In this document: in pieces, positions 1-4,246 of the stretch
Layout: the number at the start of each line of letters is the position of its first letter
Numbering within the stretch: position 1 is the stretch's first letter
From: Paracoccaceae bacterium
GTDB taxonomy: Bacteria > Pseudomonadota > Alphaproteobacteria > Rhodobacterales > Rhodobacteraceae
Assembly (NCBI GenBank): GCA_024742655.1
Contig: JANSYB010000207.1
Location: 1-5,401 of the forward strand
Length of the DNA stretch: 5,401 nt
Reading direction: 5' to 3'
Position numbers and translations under genes: made by a program
The notes under the pieces: model-generated
The model's database searches: none
What the model was told of the DNA's origin: nothing
Seen by the model: only the letters and a program-made list of their open reading frames with translations

Positions 1-183
1 GCCTATGTCTGGTCACTGATCGCCGCAGCACTCGGTCTTGAGAATGCCGCGGTCAAACGCGACGAGATCATGGCTGAGTTGGAAACTGACGTTATCCTGG
101 CATCGCAGGATGAGGCGCGCATGTTGTTCGATGAACAGGACATGGAAACGCTGTTTGCTGTTCAGGAGTCGGGCGGACTGTAG
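1..183 (+). CDS. Sel1-repeat (TPR-like) protein, C-terminal end only
   Basis: The frame is open from base 1 and ends at the TAG at 181-183, giving the last 60 residues of a protein that begins outside the window. The fragment starts AYVWSLIAAALGLENAA and continues with a charged helix (KRDEIMAELE). That is the usual pattern of a final Sel1-like repeat: an aromatic-Trp helix, AAA-x-G, then a capping helix. Such alpha-solenoid repeats mediate protein-protein contacts and are often secreted. The start and any signal peptide lie outside the window. The gene converges on the flagellar operon and overlaps its last gene by 22 bp. In Vibrio the stator-ring protein MotX carries Sel1 repeats, so a flagellar role is conceivable here beside FlgT, but this fragment is too short to show it. 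The family call is fairly safe; the function is unknown. Confidence 0.7.
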   Translation, partial: AYVWSLIAAALGLENAAVKRDEIMAELETDVILASQDEARMLFDEQDMETLFAVQESGGL

Positions 184-629
184 CAAAACGCGACAACACG
201 GGCCTCGTCTTCGGTCAGCCCGTGTTTGCGGGCAGCAGAAGGCAGATCCATTCCATCATCAAGCGCCTTGCGAAAATCATTCAACACCCAGGCGCCATCG
301 CCGGTTGCCGTGTCAGGCGCGGGCCGACCATCAGCCGCTGTTTCGAAGAGTGCGCCTTCAGGGGCCTGATCAAGATCAGCCATATTGTGATTGGATGGCT
401 CGATTTCACCATCAGATCTTGGCGACTTGGGTATAGTGAGCGCGTCGTCATAAAGCATCGTGAATTCAGAAAAAGGCGCTGCACTTGACGCCTCTGGTGC
501 GGTCCTCGACGCAGACACCCGGTTCACCCTGCCGGCGCGGGACCTGCGGATGCCCCACAGCAGAACCAGTACAACAAGAAACACCGCCACTATGAGCAGG
601 CCCAAGTTCAATTGATCCTGATCTGCCAT
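162..629 (-). CDS. Single-pass membrane protein with a DUF2802-like C-terminal helical domain
   Basis: Protein of 155 aa. Residues 9-27 (LGLLIVAVFLVVLVLLWG) form one N-terminal membrane helix, followed by RRSR, which predicts a cytoplasmic body. Residues 30-115 are a low-complexity acidic, Ala/Pro/Ser-rich linker. Residues 117-148 (NDFRKALDDGMDLPSAARKHGLTEDEARVVAF) resemble the short helix-turn-helix-like DUF2802 domain. That domain occurs in membrane-anchored proteins of polar-flagellum and chemotaxis clusters in gammaproteobacteria (for example beside cheW). The start was set at 629, not the adjacent ATG at 632, because AGAAGG at 636-641 sits 6 nt from 629 but only 3 nt from 632. It is the last gene of the minus-strand operon, 53 nt after the FlgN-like gene, with no terminator between them. 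The DUF2802 match is from memory of the motif and is moderate; the biochemical role is unknown. Confidence 0.7.
   Translation of the reverse strand: MADQDQLNLGLLIVAVFLVVLVLLWGIRRSRAGRVNRVSASRTAPEASSAAPFSEFTMLYDDALTIPKSPRSDGEIEPSNHNMADLDQAPEGALFETAADGRPAPDTATGDGAWVLNDFRKALDDGMDLPSAARKHGLTEDEARVVAFCYSPPDS
195..226 (+). terminator. Possible hairpin terminator after the Sel1 gene
   Basis: AACACGGGC (195-203) and GCCCGTGTT (218-226) form a perfect 9-bp stem with a 14-nt loop. It begins 11 nt after the Sel1 stop codon and is followed by a single further T and then GCGG. The U-tract is too short for a classic intrinsic terminator, and the stem lies inside the coding sequence of the convergent DUF2802-like gene, so it may be chance. 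Position is the main argument in its favour. Confidence 0.25.
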
Positions 630-682
630 CATCGACCTTCTGCTTCACCCCATCAGCCATAGTCGGTTTTTTGACATGAGCG

Positions 683-958
683 TCAGTATTTCGACGCTAT
701 GCCAGAAGTCTGACCCACGACCGCAGCAGGAGACCTCAACTCAGCACTTTTGGCCGCAAAGAACAATTCCCGCAAAAGAACGTCGTGAAGCCCAGCCTGG
801 TCAGACAGGGGCTGCGACTGAACTTTCAATTTGTCTATGCAGTCCAACACTTCGGTGGCGATAGCCGCGTAAAGGATCGCATCCTGGCGGCTTCTGGAAA
901 GCTTTCCCAGAAGTACACCAAGATCGTTCATCAAATCTACGGAGGCCATTTCAGCCAT
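683..958 (-). CDS. Small helical protein downstream of flgM, possible FlgN-type export chaperone
   Basis: Protein of 91 aa from the ATG at 958; an in-frame GTG at 961 adds one residue. The FlgM stop and this ATG share a base (TGATG), so translation is probably coupled to flgM, and no clear Shine-Dalgarno is visible. The sequence looks mostly helical (residues 7-45 and 56-73, with LLGKLSRSRQDAIL and LLRELFFAAKSAEL), with no signal peptide or membrane segment, so it is predicted cytosolic. FlgN is the chaperone that delivers hook-junction proteins FlgK and FlgL to the export gate and commonly sits directly after flgM. Position and all-helical character fit that role. However, the protein is shorter than enteric FlgN (about 140 aa) and I see no diagnostic motif. 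The call therefore rests largely on synteny; it could be an unrelated small flagellar protein. That it is a real gene is well supported. Confidence 0.55.
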   Translation of the reverse strand: MAEMASVDLMNDLGVLLGKLSRSRQDAILYAAIATEVLDCIDKLKVQSQPLSDQAGLHDVLLRELFFAAKSAELRSPAAVVGQTSGIASKY

Positions 959-1296
959 CACGACAGAGCGTCAAATGCTTCCGCCAAACCCTCGGCTACC
1001 TTGGAGTAATCGAGAGGATACTTGTTTGCGCTGATCGCTTCGCTGATCTTGGTGACCGCCTCGATATCAACTGGCGGAGGCATGGATCGCATAGATGACA
1101 GCACCTCGGCAGCGGCTGAATTTACCTCAACCGAAGGGCGCGATGTCGCCGAAACTGGATTGACAGGCGCACCAACACCAAGCGCTGCAGTGCCCCCGGA
1201 CGCGGTAGGCGAAAGGCTTACCGTAGGGGTAGGGTTAGCCTCAGCAACTCTCACAGAAGTCACTGTGCCAGTAAGGATTTGTGAGTTATCGACCAT
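958..1296 (-). CDS. flgM: FlgM, anti-sigma-28 factor
   Basis: Protein of 112 aa. FlgM binds and holds the flagellar sigma factor FliA (sigma-28) until the hook-basal body is complete, then is exported, releasing late genes. The C-terminal segment (residues 76-109: VDIEAVTKISEAISANKYPL, then DYSKVAEGLAEAF) has the family pattern: VD, a helix ending in I-x-x-x-x-Y, then a D-x-x-K-hA helix. This is the sigma-binding region. The N-terminal two thirds is rich in Thr, Ser, Pro, Ala and Val and has no predicted fold, as expected for an export substrate threaded through the secretion channel. The start ATG at 1296 has AGGAG at 1305-1309, 8 nt away. It lies 35 nt after flgA and overlaps the next gene. 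I found no convincing sigma-28 or sigma-54 promoter directly upstream, so expression is probably from the operon promoter. Confidence 0.9.
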   Translation of the reverse strand: MVDNSQILTGTVTSVRVAEANPTPTVSLSPTASGGTAALGVGAPVNPVSATSRPSVEVNSAAAEVLSSMRSMPPPVDIEAVTKISEAISANKYPLDYSKVAEGLAEAFDALS

Positions 1297-1331
1297 GTAA
1301 CTTTCTCCTAGCTGAATATGGAAACGACGCC

Positions 1332-2042
1332 TTACCGAAGACTTTTAGAAACTATTTCCACTTTCTTGTCACCAACCACTTTGCCCAACAGCTCCACGCC
1401 GCTCGTGGCATTCAACACACGGATCGTATCACCGAATTGGCCCGCTTCCAACGCGATACCGGTAGAGATAACCTCAATGCCCCCGCGCAGGATAACAAGG
1501 GACAGCGCATCATCCGCTTCAACCGCCCACTCACGCAACAAATGCCTAGGCATGAGAGGCACATGCGTCGTAATCGACTGCGTCAGAACGCGTCCAATCA
1601 CGTCCTCAGGATCGGCAAAGACACTACCTGACGACAACGGATCTATCGGGCGCAGTTCCACATCGCCGGATTGAATCCGGTCACCACGCCGCAATGGCCT
1701 GTTCAGAAAGACAGCCTGCGCGGTGGCTACGTCACCGCCCTGAGCATCAGGAAGGCCCGCGCTCTTGACCTGAGCGCGCACCACGATTTTCCACTCGACA
1801 GGCGACGGGCATACCACCGAAACGCTGCGCCAGCCGCCAAAGGCCGGTTGCACCTCCAATGGCTGATCGCAGACATAGAACTGTTTTTCCGGCAAAACAT
1901 TGGGCGCTGCGTGCTCTCCCGCCTCGGTCAAGCGCTTGACGATCGCCCGCCTGACATCCTCGCCGCTTATCACGTGGGGTTCCGAGGCCGCCACCAGAGG
2001 CAAAACCACAAACCCGCAAATGATGACCCATAAATGGCGCAT
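1332..2042 (-). CDS. flgA: FlgA, flagellar basal-body P-ring assembly chaperone
   Basis: Protein of 236 aa from the ATG at 2042; the same frame is open further upstream to 2117, but that part overlaps the LysM gene and would bury the signal peptide. MRHLWVIICGFVVLPLVAAS is a Sec signal, so the protein acts in the periplasm, where FlgA helps FlgI polymerise into the P ring. The family pattern is clear. The N-terminal domain has two cysteines (C58 in YVCDQPLEV and C78 in VSVVCPSP) followed by VEWKIVV. A SAF domain follows at about 109-167 (RPLRRGDRIQSGDVELRPID). The C-terminal beta domain (172-236) contains ALEAGQFGDTIRVLNATSG and ends VVGDKKVEIVSK. Length is close to the enteric protein (about 219 aa). 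The start lies 1 nt beyond the LysM gene stop (TAAGATG) and lacks a strong ribosome site, suggesting coupled translation. Confidence 0.95.
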   Translation of the reverse strand: MRHLWVIICGFVVLPLVAASEPHVISGEDVRRAIVKRLTEAGEHAAPNVLPEKQFYVCDQPLEVQPAFGGWRSVSVVCPSPVEWKIVVRAQVKSAGLPDAQGGDVATAQAVFLNRPLRRGDRIQSGDVELRPIDPLSSGSVFADPEDVIGRVLTQSITTHVPLMPRHLLREWAVEADDALSLVILRGGIEVISTGIALEAGQFGDTIRVLNATSGVELLGKVVGDKKVEIVSKSLR

Positions 2043-2043
2043 C

Positions 2044-2388
2044 TTAGAAGAAATAGATGTCGTCAGGCTCGGATGGCGCAGCGGCCCCATGTGGCAGGGT
2101 GATTGTGTGGCCCGCAAGCAAGCGGTTCATGTCACCACCACGAAACGCACGAGGATTAAGCGCGAGGGTTGCCCGCGCAAGGCCCGGCAAATCAGCATCG
2201 CGGCCAAAATGTGTGCGCAGGATGGAATACAGCGTTTCACCCTGCTGAACCCGATGCCGGTTTGCAGGATCGGCCCCGGCCAGCAGGTCTGAATTATACT
2301 GCAAAACAACATTGGACTCTTGAGCATCCGCTGGCGCCGCAACAGCGATCAACAGCGCAGCCGACCAGAATGATGTCCAATGGGTCAT
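2044..2388 (-). CDS. Small periplasmic LysM protein with a FimV-type peptidoglycan-binding domain
   Basis: Protein of 114 aa. The ATG at 2388 was chosen over upstream in-frame ATGs (2454, 2406) because GGAGGG (2396-2401) lies 7 nt before it and because it places a signal peptide (MTHWTSFWSAALLIAVAAPA, cleavage about ADA|QES) at the N terminus. Residues 44-99 form one LysM domain: HRVQQGETLYSIL at the start, then LALNPRAFRGGDMNRLLAG and TITLP. The NPxAF-x-G-x-x-NRL-x-AG signature is that of the LysM in FimV and HubP, polar-landmark proteins of gammaproteobacteria, rather than the common short LysM of hydrolases. There is no catalytic domain; the tail is short, acidic and aromatic (EPDDIYFF). 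It sits between flgT (4-nt gap) and flgA (1-nt gap). A role in anchoring ring components to peptidoglycan is inferred, not shown. Confidence 0.88.
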   Translation of the reverse strand: MTHWTSFWSAALLIAVAAPADAQESNVVLQYNSDLLAGADPANRHRVQQGETLYSILRTHFGRDADLPGLARATLALNPRAFRGGDMNRLLAGHTITLPHGAAAPSEPDDIYFF

Positions 2389-2392
2389 CTTG

Positions 2393-3562
2393 TTACCCTC
2401 CGTCATTGAAACGCACCTGCGTTCCCGCAAGGCGTGATGGGGCGCGAGCCGCATTCATGGGAGCGACGATCGCACTACTTGCGGCAAGCTCGACTACGCG
2501 CAGGACTGTCCATGCGCTTTGACCTCCATCGACAAATGCAAGGCTTTGACGGGTCAGACCGTCCCGGCTACCCAGATCAACACGATAGCGATCTTTGCCT
2601 GCGGCGACCAGATTGGCCACCAGGGGCGCGCAGGCTGCTTGCTCCAGCCATGTCGCCAAGCTCTCGCCAAAGTTCCGTGACAGATTCTTGGCCGTCCTGC
2701 TCCAGTCCTTGCTGGCCACGACGTTCAGTGCCCGCCAAGGGGTGTCGGGTTTCAGGGTCACCGTCTTTTGCAATTTCAGATTTCGGGTCCGGGATGGGGC
2801 TGCGGGATCGACGATGCGCGCATTCAGCGTCACCACAACGCGCTCTGCCCGCGCCGACGCGGACTGCGCCGACCATGAAAGATGCAGGCCACGAGCATTA
2901 CGGGGCAACGTCCCGCCATCTTGCCGTGGCACCTTGCCTGTCAGGAGCGATTGGTAATCGAACCCGTCCGCAACTTTGGATGCGACTTCGGCTTTGGGGG
3001 CCAGCGATATCGTACTGTCCACAAGCCGGACATTAGCGGCGCTGCGCAGGACGTCCACCGTCTTGTCATGCGCCATCTTCAGGGCCTCGCCCATCCAGTG
3101 TGGAACTTGTTGTGTCGTATTGAGCTTTGGCACGCCGACTGTCAACGCAAGGTCAGGCCGCGCGGCACAGCCCAGTTGCGGCCGCTCACCCACATAGGCG
3201 TCAATGGTCACCTCGAATTGGGACTGCCCCCTGAATTCGTCCACAACGGCAAAGTCCACGATCCGGGTAGAGGCACGCAACAGAATGCTGTCGGCGGTCA
3301 GAACCCCCATGTCGACAGCCGAAAAGGCATCTATATCCGCGCCGCCCTTCATCGCGGCAAGATACAGCGCATCTTCCAGGGCGCGACGACGCGATCCCGG
3401 GATATCATTCGGCGCCAATACGGCACGTCCGGTCACGCGCACCATCTCGGCGGTTGCCGCAACTGGCGCGGTGCTGAAGGTAACAAGACACACAAGCATT
3501 ACCCAGAGCACGGCCCTGCGACGGGTTGAAGAGCTATGGGGGTGTCTCAGCATTGCGATCAC
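2393..3562 (-). CDS. flgT: FlgT, flagellar H-ring / T-ring assembly protein
   Basis: Protein of 389 aa from a GTG at 3562 that overlaps the flgP stop (GTGATC); an ATG at 3553 is an alternative start. The signal peptide has RRR at 14-16, a hydrophobic core at about 17-31, and cleavage near ATA|EM (38/39). The N-terminal domain (about 39-125) matches FlgT: VRVTGRAVL, RRRALEDALYLAAMKGGADI, GVLTADSILLRASTRIVDF, then FEVTIDAYV. The middle domain (about 136-310) begins LALTVGVPKLN. The C-terminal SH3-like part (about 311-389) includes RYRVDLGSRDGLTRQSLAFV. Mature cysteines are C132 and C311. In Vibrio, FlgT builds the H ring around the LP ring and is needed to recruit the T ring (MotX/MotY) and stators. 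A distant FlgT in Rhodobacter sphaeroides contacts MotB and FliL. Length is close to Vibrio FlgT. It lies between flgP and the LysM gene in one operon. Confidence 0.9.
   Translation of the reverse strand: MIAMLRHPHSSSTRRRAVLWVMLVCLVTFSTAPVAATAEMVRVTGRAVLAPNDIPGSRRRALEDALYLAAMKGGADIDAFSAVDMGVLTADSILLRASTRIVDFAVVDEFRGQSQFEVTIDAYVGERPQLGCAARPDLALTVGVPKLNTTQQVPHWMGEALKMAHDKTVDVLRSAANVRLVDSTISLAPKAEVASKVADGFDYQSLLTGKVPRQDGGTLPRNARGLHLSWSAQSASARAERVVVTLNARIVDPAAPSRTRNLKLQKTVTLKPDTPWRALNVVASKDWSRTAKNLSRNFGESLATWLEQAACAPLVANLVAAGKDRYRVDLGSRDGLTRQSLAFVDGGQSAWTVLRVVELAASSAIVAPMNAARAPSRLAGTQVRFNDGG
2396..2401 (-). promoter_or_regulatory. Ribosome binding site of the LysM gene
   Basis: GGAGGG on the minus strand lies 7 nt upstream of the ATG at 2388 and fixes that start. 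It is embedded in the last two glycine codons of flgT. Confidence 0.8.
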
Positions 3563-4071
3563 CGCAGCGCCCGCATTATGCGCGTGATCATGTCGCGATC
3601 CAGTTCCAGCACCACCTCGTATGTGTCGCGCCCGACCGGGTTGATCCGCACCGTGCGGGCGCCTCGGATCGTTCCATCGACCGCCGCTCGGGACGTGTCG
3701 TTCTGCACCAGGGCGTTGATTACCGTCGTCCGGGAATTCAGCTTGAGACCGTGCACCTGCTCGGTGAGATCACGCATCGCATCTATCCGAGCGGCCCGGA
3801 TCGCCATCAGCCGCCGTTGATTGACATTCTTGGCAGGCTGGGCCGATATGGTCGCATATCCTACCCCGGAGATGCTCGGCACAATCTGCTGGGCTGTTGC
3901 GACGTCGGCTCTGTCCAGTGATTCTTCTATCGCCGCTGAATCGCGGACGGCAGCCGGCTGTCCCGCGGCAAAAGGTTTCGTGACTTGTTCCATCATACAT
4001 CCTGAAAAACTTGCAAACGCGGCAATGGCAACAACAGCCTTGATTGCAGACAAACGAGTAGAGCTTCGCAC
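3559..4071 (-). CDS. flgP: FlgP, LPP20-family outer-membrane flagellar lipoprotein
   Basis: Protein of 170 aa from a GTG at 4071. That start has GGAGG (4080-4084) 8 nt upstream and gives a compact lipoprotein signal: RSSTRLSAIK, a hydrophobic core, then FSGC with the lipidated Cys at residue 25. Upstream ATGs (4095, 4149, 4191) lack ribosome sites and would give overlong leaders; 4149 and 4191 lie upstream of the predicted transcript start. Residues 68-120 show the FlgP/LPP20 pattern: SGVGYATISAQP, RRLMAIRAARIDAMRDLTEQ, VHGLKLNSRTTV; later IRGARTV and YEVVLELD. In Vibrio, FlgP forms, with FlgT and FlgO, outer ring structure at the LP ring, and in Campylobacter it forms large basal disks; both are needed for motility. 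No FlgO is visible in this window. It is the first gene of the minus-strand operon and overlaps flgT by 4 nt (GTGA). Confidence 0.9.
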   Translation of the reverse strand: MRSSTRLSAIKAVVAIAAFASFSGCMMEQVTKPFAAGQPAAVRDSAAIEESLDRADVATAQQIVPSISGVGYATISAQPAKNVNQRRLMAIRAARIDAMRDLTEQVHGLKLNSRTTVINALVQNDTSRAAVDGTIRGARTVRINPVGRDTYEVVLELDRDMITRIMRALR

Positions 4072-4079
4072 TGATCTAT

Positions 4080-4084
4080 CCTCC
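4080..4084 (-). promoter_or_regulatory. Ribosome binding site that sets the flgP GTG start
   Basis: GGAGG on the minus strand is 8 nt from the GTG at 4071. No comparable site precedes the ATG at 4095, 4149 or 4191, so this site decides the start. Confidence 0.8.
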
Positions 4085-4111
4085 GATCGGTCCATTATTT
4101 GAAGTTCTGCA

Positions 4112-4127
4112 TGCACATGCCATGCCA
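4112..4127 (-). promoter_or_regulatory. Sigma-54 (-24/-12) promoter of the flgP operon
   Basis: The minus strand reads TGGCATGGCATGTGCA. Against the sigma-54 consensus TGGCACGN4TTGCW it has the invariant GG (4126-4125) and GC (4114-4113) at exactly the right spacing, with mismatches at two less critical positions (T for C, G for T). Transcription would start about 12 nt downstream, near 4101, leaving a roughly 30-nt leader before the flgP GTG. Sigma-54 promoters need an activator such as FleQ/FlrC; no activator site was identified. Confidence 0.7.
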
Positions 4128-4167
4128 TTTCCAACATGCGGGACGCCATAGGCAAAGGAAATGTGAA

Positions 4168-4183
4168 TGGCATGATTTTTGCT
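4168..4183 (+). promoter_or_regulatory. Sigma-54 (-24/-12) promoter of flhA
   Basis: The plus strand reads TGGCATGATTTTTGCT. It matches the sigma-54 consensus TGGCACGN4TTGCW at every fixed position except T for C at position 6, with GG at 4169-4170 and GC at 4181-4182. The transcript would start near 4194, about 50 nt before the flhA ATG. It is divergent from the flgP promoter, with 40 bp between the two elements. Confidence 0.8.
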
Positions 4184-4198
4184 TGTTGCACTCAACAA
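4183..4198. repeat. Short inverted repeat at the predicted flhA transcript start
   Basis: TTGTTG (4183-4188) and CAACAA (4193-4198) are perfect 6-bp arms around CACT. The element overlaps the last base of the -12 promoter region and the predicted +1. It could be an operator or a small 5' hairpin, or chance; nothing else in the sequence decides. Confidence 0.35.
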
Positions 4199-4232
4199 CG
4201 AGCGCCGTCAGGGCGAGCGCGAGAAGCAGGGC

Positions 4233-4238
4233 AAGGAA
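4233..4238 (+). promoter_or_regulatory. Ribosome binding site of flhA
   Basis: AAGGAA lies 8 nt before the ATG at 4247, supporting this start for flhA. Confidence 0.75.
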
Positions 4239-4246
4239 CCCCTTGG

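Noticed and set aside
630..682. Terminator or new promoter between the FlgN-like and DUF2802-like genes
   Set aside because: No stem-loop with U-tract and no sigma-54 or sigma-28 match could be found in the 53 nt, so the two genes are treated as one operon.
1217..1240. G/T-rich tract resembling telomere-like repeats (TAGGGGTAGGGTTAG)
   Set aside because: It is the reverse complement of Pro/Thr-rich codons in the disordered part of FlgM, with no true repeat unit.
1668..1682. CCGGATTGAATCCGG, a near-perfect palindrome
   Set aside because: It lies inside the flgA SAF-domain codons, has only one central base so cannot form a stable hairpin, and is not next to any promoter. Most likely coding chance.
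2043..2117. Upstream extension of flgA to 2117
   Set aside because: It overlaps the LysM gene in another frame and would bury the clear signal peptide beginning at 2042.
2434..3529. Several plus-strand open frames of 120-215 aa opposite flgT
   Set aside because: They overlap the convincing flgT frame, show no domains or ribosome sites, and are explained as shadow frames.
4108..4123. A second TGG on the minus strand (TGGCATGTGCATGCAG) as an alternative sigma-54 site
   Set aside because: Its GC falls one base too close to the GG; the overlapping element at 4112-4127 has exact spacing.
4191..4191. ATG at 4191 (and at 4149) as flgP start
   Set aside because: These lie upstream of the predicted sigma-54 transcript start, have no ribosome site, and would put some 65 (or 50) residues before the lipobox cysteine, hiding the signal peptide.
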